Positions 44,252 through 55,932 of a stretch of DNA of 64,000 nt are shown in pieces. Source of the stretch: Incurvaria masculella (taxonomy: Eukaryota > Arthropoda > Insecta > Lepidoptera > Incurvariidae); assembly GCA_946894095.1 (NCBI GenBank), contig OX335651.1, forward strand, positions 4,486,501 through 4,550,500. The letters run 5' to 3'. Every line of letters starts with the position of its first letter. Position 1 is the stretch's first letter. Position numbers and translations under genes: made by a program. The notes below the pieces were generated by a model. That model did not search any database. It was not told where the DNA came from and worked only from the letters and a program-made list of their open reading frames with translations.

Positions 44252-44344
44252 ACCCATATCAGGTCAAACGATCTTGATTAAATTTAGTAGAATGATAGCG
44301 ATCCAGTGCGCTACAAGAAATTTGTAGCGGCCATACTGCTCGGC

Positions 44345-46186
44345 GTAAAATTAATACTTCGTTTTTACACTTGTAACAGTTATACGAACCCATTTCTTAT
44401 TTCTCGTCCCACGACTAATTAGCAACAATAAACTTAATTATTAAAGTATCGTCAATAGACGTGGGTACCATCAACCAACAGACGACGTCGACAGCTGCAC
44501 TTGTTAATGTCATTAGCTATGTCATTAGTACATTTGAAGCAGTAGGAAATTAAAACTACACATACAAATTTTTTGAGTGTCACAATTTTGTTTGTAACAT
44601 TTTCATAGCCAGAGTTCACATTAAAAGACATGAATCTATCTGATATAAAACATTATACTATATTATCACTTAACGATGCATAATTACGAAATTTCCGGGT
44701 AATGGACAACTATTAGATTTTTTTATTTAATTATTTTACTAGCGTAACAAACAGTCATACACAAATTCATATTAACAAAAAAGAAAAGTACACATGCACC
44801 AACAAAGTTACGAAACAAAAGTTTAACATAATTAACACAATAAAAAGCGAGAATAGCAAAAAATTACAAACAAAAATGTATTACAATTCATGCAAGAAAA
44901 GCATATAATTTTTTTGTTACTTTTTGTACACACACTCAATATAACAAATTAAAGATATTGGGATTTTAAATATTTTTTTAAGTGATAACTAGAAACGTTG
45001 AACATGGCGATGTCAAATCATAACTTATTGCAAGTATCGCAGCTACTTCTGATAATTGGTCATTATACATATGTTATGTAAAGAAATAATAATACAATTA
45101 TAATGTTAAAGTAAAGATCAGAGGTATGACATCAAAATAAAACTGCGACCCGTAGAGGAGTACAGCAGGGCAGAGATACAACATCTTCGCATTTCGGCGG
45201 AGTAACCGCCATTTCGACACATTTTCCAAAACTGGCTCGACTACAAAATTCTATAAAAATATCGAATCTGCTTACAACATTTTAAAAATGCGACAGCCGG
45301 ACAAGAATATTTGCCCAATTTTAAAATGGAGACCTTCGCTACGGACATTGAAAGCTAGAGATATCTCTAATAATATAAGACAGTAAGAATATAGTGAGTG
45401 TCACGTCGTGGTTGGTGATTGCTACAGATTTACTTAATTGAGAGAGGTTTGACTGGCATTACTATTGTTCGAGCTGTCGACCCTGAAATCTGGAAAATTT
45501 TACTATGTCGATACTAAAGTAGAAAAATTCCACACGAAATAAATCAAATAATGTAAAAAGCGATTCGGTAATGCGGGAGGCTCGTTTCTGTCATTTGAAG
45601 TGGAAATTCCTCCAAGTTACAATATTTTTTTAAGTAAAATCAAAAAGGATTTTTTTCTGATTTAGCCAGAATAAATTCTATAACCATTCATTGAAAGAAA
45701 ACGGTCTCTTGATAAATTCTTTATATTAAATTTGTCTCAATGAAGTTTAAAAAGCCGAAAAAATCGTTTTGGAAATTTGGATTTCTGTTTGTTGCCATTC
45801 AATTATTGTCACCATCCGAGAACTTTCAGTACCTATGATATATCAATAATCTATAACACCTGCTTTTAGCTTTAATTTTTTTGAAATAAGTATAATCAGG
45901 CATCCAGAAGTTGAATAACTTGGTAGGAGTTACGTTGTAATTTTCTTCAATTTTCTTATAATTCCTGTATGCGTTGATTACTCCCACTTATTATTTTTTA
46001 AAGTTATGGGCGATTTGTAGCGATGGCTCTATGCATATTTCTATGGATAATTATGTCCTAATGTGGCAAATGAAATTTTAATTTCAATATTTCAATTTAA
46101 TTTATTTCAACTTTTCGGTAGTCAAACTATACTAAGTTACGTCACAAAATGGTACTCTTAAACAATTATTTGGTAGAACAGATTAT
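44345..46186. other. AT-rich intergenic sequence
   Basis: No gene, RNA gene or clear repeat was recognised over about 1.8 kb. Confidence 0.45.
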
Positions 46187-46346
46187 CCCCGATTGCACGA
46201 AAAGACGGCCGAGTTAATCAATGTTCAAACACGTCACTTTTAGTGAATCGCAAGGAGTTCCTTCCATACTGATTATCCAAAGTGACGTGTTTAATCATAC
46301 GTTGACGTTAATTTTGATTTTCTGTCCTTTCGTTCACTCGGCCCTA
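46187..46346 (-). repeat. GGGCCGAGTGCACGA-type MITE, copy 2
   Basis: Opposite orientation to the copies at 5407 and 46857. It holds AGTATGGAAGGAACTCC and AAAAGTGACGTG between imperfect inverted ends. Confidence 0.65.
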
Positions 46347-46856
46347 AGACAAAGAACAAAATAATTAGTAACCCTCAGTGTAAGTTACTTATAACTAACA
46401 AAGTGGTTAATAAAATAATATACATTAATATAATTTATAGCATTACAAGTATGTATCCTCAAACACAAATATCGAAGCTATGTTTGGTGACAAATAGCGA
46501 AATTCGGAACCGGCACAGAGATTCCTTTGATTTATCTCCGTCCTCTCACATACAGCGACGGTTTATCCTAACTTACGTACGTAAATCCCTTCCATACATC
46601 TGTGACTACACCCCAATAAGCACGGGAATCACGAAATCTCCCCTCGACATAAAACCCCATTTGCTCCGCACCGCACAGACGCAGCGTGAGCCACGACTGT
46701 CCGCAGTGCGCAGTCGCGGAACCAACGTCACACTAGCGTTGGGAAGAGCTCTACCATTGGGAAATATCGCTATCATATCGCTACAATTGAGGCTGTTTTT
46801 CTAAAATATTATCTTTAAAAGGCTGTTTAAAATTTTAGTTCTTTGGACATACGATT

Positions 46857-47013
46857 TAGGGCCGAGTGCACGAAAGGACAAAAAATCAAAACCAACGTCA
46901 ACGTATGATTAAACACGAACATCAACAGTATGGAAGGAACTCCATGCGGTTCACTAAAAGTGACGTGTTTCAACATTGATTAACTCAGCCGTCTCTTCGT
47001 GCAACCTGGGCTT
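46857..47013 (+). repeat. GGGCCGAGTGCACGA-type MITE, copy 3
   Basis: It starts AGGGCCGAGTGCACGAAAGG and ends CTTCGTGCAACCTGGGCTTA, with the same interior motifs as the other copies. It lies 510 bp from copy 2 in inverted orientation. Confidence 0.7.
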
Positions 47014-47459
47014 AGTCTGCAGAAATGTGTTCATATGAAATAGGGCACATCGTTAAATAAAGAGTAGATAATCAATCAATATTATGAAGACCTTTTGTTA
47101 AAGGAGACTGGAAACTGTGCTCAAAAAAGGTAAAGTAAACCTGAAATAGCCTAAATAAGAAATCGTTTGTAGCTTAATTTGATTATTACTAGACAAATTA
47201 GACTCTTTGTAACGTTAATTTGAAGGTTAAGCCCCAACATCTGCGTCAATGGGCATTGTGATTTGATTTGGAATATGAACTCACATGCACCTTAAGCAGC
47301 ATACCGCTTTTAAAAGTATGAGTTGTTTTTCCTTAAATTTATGGAAACAGTGATGTAGTAAGTAGCAAAACAAAGTGTATGTCTACTTTTACAATTTTAA
47401 TTGTTTAAGTTTATTTGAAATGTAATTGCATCACCCCTACAGAACTCGACCGAAAGGCG

Positions 47460-47812
47460 ACAGCAATTCGACGAAAGCCCACACGGTAGAGACGCGGAAA
47501 CGAAACATGTGGCTAGCTTCAAGCCAGTGCTTCACATTTGTTTATGTATTGAAAGACAACAGATTGATGCAGCCGGCTTCCACAGTTTAGTAGAATCTAA
47601 TTCAACGGAGAAGTAATTTCGGCGGTGTGATTTGTGAGGAATGGTGTTCGCAGTGCGTGGGCTTCCAGTGAAAATAGACCTGGTGTCGCTTATGGATCCA
47701 CTGTGTGACCGCGGCGTGGATGATTGTGTGCGAGAATGTGCAATTTCACTGGACTGTGCAATTTAATGTCAAATTAACGACTTTTGTGTGCGCGGGTGGA
47801 AGGAACTTTTTG
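47460..47812 (+). promoter_or_regulatory. Possible 5' exon with strong splice donor
   Basis: This stretch is less AT-rich than its surroundings and ends in TTTTTG|GTAAGTTTT, a near-consensus donor at 47812/47813. It carries a 41-codon upstream-type frame (47641-47766) that closes before the donor. It may be an untranslated first exon of a gene to the right. No downstream exon can be joined to it here. Confidence 0.3.
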
Positions 47813-48664
47813 GTAAGTTTTACCGGATATTTTAAAAGCTAATATTATTCCACCATATTTCGTTTTGTAATCTCATTGAACGATGTACAACTACTGTTAC
47901 TATTAAATATTTACTTCTTCAGACATAAATAAATTAAATATGTTTTTTACCAAAAAAAATGCAGGCGATTTCTAAACATATTTTCACAATTTTTCCGAGC
48001 CTTAGATTTCGGTGGTCTGGTCTACTCAGGAATATCATGAATCTATAGAAACTCACTTACCACTGCTGCAAGAGCTTTTTTATTTATATGGATATGTAGG
48101 TATTTATGTTTAAAAATATTTTGCATCGGAACACCTAGCACAGAACTTTGATCTGTCTGCCAAATAGGTTGAAAATCAAAGCAAGGAAAACTGAATCGTG
48201 CATAAATACATTAATAAATAAAGTTTAATTACGTAGAATTCAATATATGTCGGATTAGTTCACTATCACCACCAAAGAGATTATTTTAAGATGTTAATTT
48301 TGTAGTCTAATTTATTAAGATAATATGTGATAACTGTTTAAGATGACGTATTATCTGAAGGTTATTATACAAACATGTTTATTCCATGTAGAACGAATAT
48401 AAAATGATGCAATACATTTGCTGAAGTGGAAACGAACGGCAAGTCCTGATTAAATTATACTTCCTTCTCGAAAAATTAATATGAAACCGCCAAGAAAACA
48501 AATAAATAAGCTTAAAACTCTTTAGCTCGCGAACTTTTCCTTCTAACGCCTACAAATGTTTACTCGAACGTCCAGAGGGCGCGCGGAAAACACATTTTCT
48601 TTCAGGAATCACTGTTTGTTTAACAGAATAGCATTAAATTTATATTCCGCATAAACACGCCGAG

Positions 48665-48825
48665 AATTCGTTCCAGATTTCAAGTAACCTTACCTCTGTG
48701 TAATGTTTCAGTCATAAAAGAGTTTTGTGTGTAGGCAAGTAAGATAAGTTTGCATAAAACAAATGCATATTTTGATAAAAAGTACGTGTGTTTAAACGTA
48801 GAATGTGTGGTCCGCAGTCAATATT
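48665..48825 (+). repeat. Perfect 161-bp inverted duplication, left arm
   Basis: This arm is identical, base for base, to the reverse complement of 49677-49837. It begins AATTCGTTCCAGATTTCAAG and ends TGGTCCGCAGTCAATATT. The 851-bp spacer holds SINE pieces. Confidence 0.85.
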
Positions 48826-48829
48826 GGTT

Positions 48830-49110
48830 AACGCCTGTGGGCTATTTTGTTGGAGACCGCGGGTTCAAATCTAATGAAATTCACCCATAGTTTATACCGG
48901 CGATTAAAATGTGCCTTCTCGTTGAGCACGTGGTTCACTCCATCGTTCGGAATCCATGTAAAAATATTGTGAAGTACGCTATGTAAGGCAAGGCTAAGCC
49001 ATCAAGGTCGGTACCATCGCATTGAATCGCGTCATCTAGAATAAGGTTAACCTAGTAAAGCAAGGATCTAGAATTTTACATGGATTCTGAACCATGAAGT
49101 AACCCCTTTA
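48830..49110. repeat. Degenerate SINE pieces in both orientations
   Basis: The plus-strand part has GGGTTCAAATCTAATG, TTCGGAATCCATGTAAAA and GTCGGTACCATCGCATTG. From about 49040 a minus-strand piece shows CATGGTTCAGAATCCATG. They fill the left part of the inverted-duplication spacer. Confidence 0.5.
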
Positions 49111-49139
49111 TTAATAAAAATGCGTGTTACATCATTGAA

Positions 49140-49510
49140 TCGGCGGCTCGTAGCTCAAGGGAGCGGTGATTTGCCTTCCATGCCAGAGGTCATGGATGCG
49201 ATCCCCGCCCTATTTATGCACCACTTTATTTCTCTTTATTTTTTTGAGTCGAATAAGTGCATTTCGAATGCGAACTGTTCATCATGGTTCGGAATCCATG
49301 TAAAACTGTAAGGCTAACCCGCCCGGGTTGATATTATCACATTTGACGATAATATCGTCGAAGTGTGAATGAAAAATTGTCCGTGTTTTCCATCCAGCTC
49401 AATTCAGCAGAGTACAAACGGCATCACCCTAGGTAGACGTCACACATGGTATCATATGGGTGGGTGTGTTATTAACCATTCTTATCCAGTTTAGAATTGA
49501 AAAAAAACAT
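49140..49510 (+). repeat. tRNA-headed SINE
   Basis: The head GGCGGCTCGTAGCTCAAGGG, the B-box region GGTCATGGATGCGATCCC, then TGCACCACTTTATTTCTC, CATGGTTCGGAATCCATG, CCCGCCCGGGTTGATATTA and GTGTTTTCCATCCAGCTCAA, with a diverged tail. Confidence 0.7.
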
Positions 49511-49676
49511 AAAAAAAATAAGGATTGCATAACCCACTCCTTGGCATTCGGTTGGACACAAGAGACTACAGACGTAACCCAAGAAAATCCTGTTCAATTC
49601 CCGTCAGTCTTTGTTATATGGCGTTGTGCAGCTCGATAAAGCATAATCCGTAGTACAGATTATGCTTTCGCTGATG

Positions 49677-49837
49677 AATATTGACTGCGGACCACACATT
49701 CTACGTTTAAACACACGTACTTTTTATCAAAATATGCATTTGTTTTATGCAAACTTATCTTACTTGCCTACACACAAAACTCTTTTATGACTGAAACATT
49801 ACACAGAGGTAAGGTTACTTGAAATCTGGAACGAATT
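49677..49837 (-). repeat. Perfect 161-bp inverted duplication, right arm
   Basis: Exact reverse complement of 48665-48825. Flanks diverge abruptly on both sides. Confidence 0.85.
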
Positions 49838-49888
49838 ATGCCCCTCCCTAAATATTGGTTGAAAAATAATATCTAAGACGAATTGTTA

Positions 49889-50592
49889 TCTATACTAATA
49901 ATAAATCTGTAAGGGATGTTCATGGAGTAAGTTGCTTTGTTTTCTAAGTTACTTCGTTTGTAGAATTTATGTATGATACTAAGACTGAATTGATGATTTT
50001 TAGAAATCAGTTCTGTATGTATGTATGTATGTATGTTCCTCTATAACTCTTAAACCGATCATCCGAATTCGATAAAACTTACTACACGTCTATATAAATA
50101 CACGGGACACAGGATAGGCTATATATAATTTAGTTCCGCTCACGTTAAGATGTAGCTGTCATACAAACCGGAAATCTCCGCGCGGCTCGGCGGGAGGGCT
50201 GCGGCTCTACGGGGGGGGGGGGGGGCGCTTACGTTGAAAGTGGCTGTGGTTAGTATTCCTCATAAAACTTTGTAAAAGTAGGGAAGGTGGTAGGGTTAAT
50301 CCCGAATTTGTTGGTTTTGTATCAATTTCTATGTAGCAGTGCCAGTTAAGTAAGGGTCTGGCGGCACATGCTTTTAAAATTCGCTCCCAAATGTTTACGA
50401 AGCTCTAAATGGGAATATGTCGATGTTTATCATTAAACAATGCTACATCGGTTCAAACGATTTGATTAAATTTGGTAGATGGATAAATAGTCCTGGACCA
50501 GCCTTTTGGGTTACTTTTTATCCAGGAAATAATTCAGACCGAGATCAATCCAACACGACATTGAACCGAGCGGAGCCGGGTACTGCAGCTAG
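49889..50592 (+). mobile_element. Non-autonomous Helitron-like element
   Basis: 704 bp starting TCTATACTAATAATAAATCT after an A and ending GGGTACTGCAGCTAG before a T, fitting the 5'-TC...CTRR-3' termini and A/T insertion site of Helitrons. GC-rich motifs precede the 3' end. An oligo-G run lies at about 50211-50225. No Rep/helicase ORF. Confidence 0.7.
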
Positions 50593-50970
50593 TAAAGAAT
50601 AAGTGCATTCGATAAATACAGACTATATTGTAGCGATGTATAATATTCTAACGAGGAGAGTTTCCGAGGCGGAATACGTTTTGAACCGAAAGCCTACCCA
50701 AGCCCGCAGAACTCGCTGTGTGAGGCCGATAGCAAATTCAATTTAAATTTCAAAACAAGCGTTGACGAAGAGTGAGTGCCGGAATACGATGGAGGGATAA
50801 GTAGTTATAATTTTAAACTTATCAGGAATTGGTTGAAATTTTAGCGAGATTGCGCAGGCATGTCCACATTAAAAGGTTGAGGTATTTTCTTTACTCCAAA
50901 AACACAAAACTGCTTGCTTTTGGTCTCAAACGTGTGCTGCAAAATAGTGCAAACCTGCCAACAGAGACAA

Positions 50971-51290
50971 TAAAAACCGGCCAAGTGCGAGTCGGACTTA
51001 CACACGAAGGGTTCCGTACCATCGTACATGATTTACCACAAAAAAAAACAATATTATTTATTGTTTTATAATTTTACCTATTTGTTGTTATTGCGGCAAA
51101 ATAAATACATAAATCTGTGAAAATTTCAGCTTCCTACCTGTTATGGTTCATGAGATACAGCCATGTGACAGACGGACGGACGGACGGACGGACGGACGGA
51201 CGGACGGACGGACGGACGGACGGACGGACGGACAGCGGAGGCTTAGTAATAGGGTTCCGTTTTCACCCTTTGGGTACGGAACCCTAAAAA
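50971..51290 (+). repeat. GACG-core dispersed repeat, copy 3
   Basis: Same layout as the copies at 6247 and 34611. Its core has expanded to about 16 perfect GACG units (51171-51234). It ends GGGTACGGAACCCT. Confidence 0.75.
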
Positions 51291-51614
51291 TTAAATGAAA
51301 TAATAAAATTTACCTATATTTTGTTTAATATGTTAATACTCCATAAATATGCTTTTAAAATTCAAGTTCTCGTTGAGAAATCCATTATCTATTGCTTATT
51401 TTACTTTCAATTTCAAATGCGAAAATTTAATACTAAAAAAATATGTTATATGCAATGCAAAAAATACTGACAAGCAATCATTAGTCTGAAGTTCAACTTA
51501 AATTATTGAGGATTTTAATTAGGTAGATATTCTGTTTCAAGGTACATTTGTATAGCGCTAAGATTTGACTCACCCTAGGGCCTTAAAACACCGAAACAAT
51601 ACGTTTTTTTTTAT

Positions 51615-52019
51615 TTTTTTATGCGACCTGACATGGATGGCTAGTACCACACAACTACCGTTATGATATTAGCCCAATACACCACATTCCCGAAGGAATT
51701 AGGTGCCATGCCAGGACCTTCCCTTTATGAGCACGGCTACATTGAACTGGATGGAAAACACGGACAATTTTTCATTGCCGCTTCGACCATCTTTTCATCC
51801 AATGCGATGGTACCAACCCGGGCGGGCTTAAACCCTACCACCTAGTAGGGGAAGGGGACCTACAGTTTTACATGGATTCCGAACCATGGAGCAGCTCGCA
51901 TTCGTGACGAAATGCACTTATCGAACTCTGAAAGAGAAAGACAGTGGTGCAAGTTGGTATTGAACCCGGGCCTCTGGTACGCTAGGCCGGTCCCCGAGCC
52001 ACTAGGCTACGAGCCGCTC
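51615..52019 (-). repeat. Full-length tRNA-headed SINE, best preserved
   Basis: From its 5' end on the minus strand: GAGCGGCTCGTAGCCTAGTG (A box TAGCCTAGTGGC), CCCGGGTTCAATACC (B box), GCACCACTGTCTTTCTCT, CATGGTTCGGAATCCATG, AGGTGGTAGGGTTTAAGCCC, CATCGCATTGGATGAAAAGA, GTGTTTTCCATCCAGTTCAA, TGGCATGGCACCTAATTCCT and a CATGTCAGGTCGCATAAAAA tail. This serves as the reference copy for the family here. Confidence 0.8.
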
Positions 52020-52165
52020 AAAACCACAAGACTACAAGAACCGTTCAAATGGATTATATTATAGGTAAGCATACGTGCAATGTGAATAGTAATATTGATA
52101 GACCTGGCCCATGAGGTGACCACCATGAGGCGTGCAGGGAAAACAGACGTCGTGCCAACTATTTT

Positions 52166-52490
52166 TAACCGACTTCAAGGAAGGAGGAGGTTATCGATTC
52201 GTCTGTATGTTTTTTTTGTTTTTTTTTTATGTTTGTTACCTCATAACTTTTGCCTGGGTGAACCGATTTTGATGATTATTTTTTTAAATGAAAGCTAGTG
52301 CTTTCCAATGATATCCATGAGAAAATCATATAAGTCTTAAATTTGTATTAAGATTACGCGACAAATGGACGAATAACTCAATATAACGCCAACCGATTTC
52401 GGTGATTCTTTTTCTATTGGAAAGGACGTGTACAAATTAGTAAGTGTACTTCAGAATCATTAAAAATAACCTATTAAAAAAAATAACCGA
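52166..52490 (+). repeat. Dispersed repeat with AACCGACTTCAA ends, copy 2
   Basis: It opens TTAACCGACTTCAAGGAAGG, then CCTCATAACTTTTGCCTGGG, ACGAATAACTCAATATAACG and GGAAAGGACGTGTACAAATT, and closes ATAACCGACTTCAAAG, where the palindromic MITE begins. Same family as 3535-3910. Confidence 0.65.
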
Positions 52491-52715
52491 CTTCAAAGAA
52501 AAAGCACTAAAAAGTAAAAAATAATTGCCATTTTTGTAGTTACGGTTTTTGTTATTTTTTGAGTCGGTGTCAGCCAAGGTAGCCAAGGTTCTCTTGATTG
52601 GCGCAGCGCGTGCCCGGCTGATGCCGACTCAAAAAATAACAAAAATCGTAACTACAAAAATGGCAATTATTTTTTACTTTTTAGTGCTTTTTCTTTGAAG
52701 TCGGTTATTTTTTTT
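52476..52715. repeat. Nearly perfect 92-bp-arm palindromic MITE
   Basis: Arm 52476-52567 and arm 52624-52715 are complementary with a single mismatch seen (TACGGTTTTT against TACGATTTTT). The arms contain ATAACCGACTTCAAAGAAAA and AATTGCCATTTTTGTAGTTA. The loop is about 56 bp and GC-richer. A transcript would form a very stable hairpin. Confidence 0.8.
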
Positions 52716-53379
52716 TTGGTAAAATTTTGTCTACGTACGGGGTTGTTCCAAAAAATTTGGCCAAACATTCCAGATGCAAAAAGCAGATCAACTCTCGAAC
52801 ACTAGAATTGTTTGTAGGTTTCTGACTCTGTAACATGGAGCGGTCTTGTAGAATATGTCCCAGGCGAGACCTCCCTTAAGCTTTGTCCATATTTAGGTTG
52901 ATATTTTTGGAATTTCCTATAGAATTTATACTTCAAAACGTGAAATCAAAAAAATACCTCAAATAATGTAAATAAAGTATATGACTACCCTCTTCCTTTG
53001 TGTACGTAGGTGCGTTCAATTACCCAGGTTGACACTGCGTTCTTCTCTAACAAGGAGTATTGGGTTACTATTAAAATGTTCGCCCCTTATTTTAAGGGTG
53101 GATTGAAATTTTACTCCCAGGGTAAATGGCTGCCTGGGGGCTTGAATTCAGAGACAGAGATCGGATTCAAAAGGTTCAATGCCAAACGAAGCTCTATATT
53201 AATTTTAAATTTCGATGTTAACTTTTTGTTTCATTGAAGGGATTGTTACAAGGATAATTTGCTAATTAAATGTACGTATTAAATTGTGATTAAATTAGTA
53301 AGTATCGTTTTGAAAAAACTAAATAGTTAGTAGGTAAACACTTGTGCTGACTGCTGTTAATTGTTATGCTTCGGTTCTA

Positions 53380-55180
53380 TGGATTCCGGCTCCTGCACTG
53401 TCTATAAGCGACTCGATTATATCTCTATATTTTCTGGACTATGCTGTCACTTTATTCGAAGTTTCAATTAACGTGGGTGAAAATAAACTATAAAAAACTG
53501 TCTCGAAAAGCAATCTTAAAAATATGATAACGCCTACAAAAATAATACAAATATAATGATTTGAAAATAAAGAGAAAGAAAAATAAGATTCCATCGATTC
53601 GTGACTTATGGATTACGTACCTTGCTATCATCACATGGATTCGGAGTTCTGATGTATGTTACTCTATACATTAAAATACTGTGTCACCACGGTATTGATT
53701 TGAGATCCTACTTTCAATTTATGGACTCTGGACCCTGCTATACTCGGATTTAATGTCACGGTAAGGATAGCGAATTTTTTGGGAAATGAACATGAATAGC
53801 TTATCCCACACCTACATACTGTCATATAAGTCTAAAATATAAAACTACCTTGCCAGAACCTTCCTTAGATTTCATGGACATTGAAACGAATGGAAAAAAA
53901 TACAATTTTTATTGCTACTGCAATAATGTTTACCGACCCGGGCGGGGTAACCATAACCATGTTGTGAGTCACGTATAGTTTTACTTTTAATCCAAATCAC
54001 CTTAACGGTTGAATATAGTTACCTATCCAGAACCGAACGCGCCTAGATTTTACTTTTAATCCAAATCACCTTAACGGTTGAATATAGTTCAGAACCGACC
54101 GCGCCTAGAGTTGATTCATCTCGATTATCGATCGGCAAGGCGCCGCGCCACTGGGATACCGAGGCTGAAACTCGAGGCGACTCTACTACCAATATATGGA
54201 TTCTCGGCTCTACATCAATTTATGATCCATTGATACCATTCTTCGTGACTCTACGATGATCTATTAATAAGGACTCTACTATCCCATCTCCTTATATCTC
54301 TAATATCACAGCATGGTTAAGCATTATATTACTTCTTTATGGAATCGAACCCTACTGTCAATGCATAAATCGTTGCTTGAATTTATTTATTTGTTGTTGG
54401 AGGAAAAAACAAAGGCAGACAGTAAAACACAGTTACAAAGAAATAATTGGTAACAAGTATAAAGATCTGTCTTGAAAACTATCCCTCACTAAAACAAGAA
54501 TAAGTATACATTTTGAAGGTGGCGTTATTTGTAATAAGAAAATGTGTACCTGGAGATAGGTAATTACAAAAAAGCAAGTGATATGAGATTACTGGTAATA
54601 CAATCATGTGAATATGACACAGCTCGTGTTAAGGTGTAGAAGTTATTTGAGAATTTGTGAAATGAAAATGAAAATGAATAACTGTGAAGAAGACGAACTA
54701 AAACAACATACAAAAAAAAACAATATATGCTCCATTACATTTTATACATAAAACAGAACTATTGGATGTTTCTGATTTTTTTCTTGAACGAAAACAGCGA
54801 GTCGAAAAATATATCACAGTCGACCACCGCTGCATTCTCATTATAATGCTTTGACATTCTATGTGTAGGGGCTCAATGGATTCTCAATGGATTCAAACTC
54901 TATGGATTCCATATGTAGGTTGATATGGATTAAGTTCTCTGTTACTAATCTATAAATTCAATACTCTACCACTCTTTCAGTTCTGGACCCTACAATCACA
55001 ATGGATTCATGTCAATGACATTATTGCATTGATTGCATACCTACTCTTCTACTACCTTACAGATTCGATCACTCTTTGTTTTCCGCTGGGAAGGTCTAAG
55101 GAAGTTTTGTAAGGTCACTGTATGGATAACATCACTATCACTATCACTACATAGTCACTACATAGTATAAAACAAAGTCG
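53380..55180. repeat. Degenerate ATGGATTC..ACTCTAC interspersed motif region, part 1
   Basis: The phrases ATGGATTC, GACTCTACTATC, GGACTCTAC and CACTCTAT recur irregularly (for example near 53383, 53721, 54194, 54260, 54283, 54880-54910, 55000). This looks like an old minisatellite of about 25-30 bp units broken up by insertions. It resumes after the Helitron at 55933. Confidence 0.4.
53840..54166 (-). repeat. Second 5S-headed SINE copy with 69-bp duplication
   Basis: The minus-strand head reads GCCTCGGTATCCCAGTGGCG, then a diverged 5S-like middle, and a body containing CCCGCCCGGGTCGGTAA and a TTGAAACGAATGG-like tail segment. A block of 69 bp (53979-54047) is repeated directly at 54048. More decayed than the copy at 36981. 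Confidence 0.5.
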
Positions 55181-55932
55181 CTTACTCTGTCCCTATATCC
55201 CCATGTACGCTTAAATCTTTAAAACTACGCAACGGATTTTGATGCGGTTTTTTTTAATAGATAGAGTGATTCAAGAGGAAGGTTTATATGTATAATAACA
55301 TCCATTAAATATTGGAGAAATACTGTTATTTTTGAGGTTTCCAATGTGATGTCGTAAAAAAATATTTTTTTTCCGCTTACATTGCAAACGCAGGCTGAAC
55401 CCTACGAGATTTATCAAAATAATGTACTAAGTATTGTATACATTGAAAAGGTCTACAGAAAACTCCGCGATGGTATATATCTATCCCTTATGGATATCCC
55501 ACAATAACATTTTTTTCTCATTTACTTTTTACGACAAATAATGGCTAATTTTCGAAGCGATTTTAACCAATACAGCATTAATCCTTATCCAATTAAATAC
55601 CTTAAATACATTGTTGATTTAATATAGATCTATACGGCCCTTTACAGCATATGATTTAAATGAATATTTTCGAAGATATTATAGATTTAAAAATTGCGGG
55701 ATGTAGTGTTTGCGGCGGTACCGGCCGGGAGCGTGCCTCGGAGGCCGCGGTTCTCCCTATAGCACTTTGAATTTATTATTTCTCTAATATCTAATAATCA
55801 TGTAATAATAATATCTAAGTTTTTTTTTATTTCAAATATCTCAATGTAGGAACTCTACGTAAAAATCATTGTGTCAAAATTATATTTTTTTAAATGACAT
55901 TATGCCCGTGCAAAGCCGGGACGGGCTGCTAG
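55150..55932 (+). mobile_element. Helitron-like element, second family
   Basis: It contains AACTACGCAACGGATTTTGA and AGAGTGATTCAAGAGGAAGG, common in lepidopteran Helitron-like sequences. It ends GCCCG-TGCAAAGCCGGGA-CGGGC hairpin then TGCTAG before a T (55932). The 5' end is less certain. No ORF. Confidence 0.6.

Noticed and set aside
46403..46804. 133-aa open frame
   Set aside because: No recognisable domain, no splice support, unusual composition, and it starts in AT-rich sequence; probably chance.
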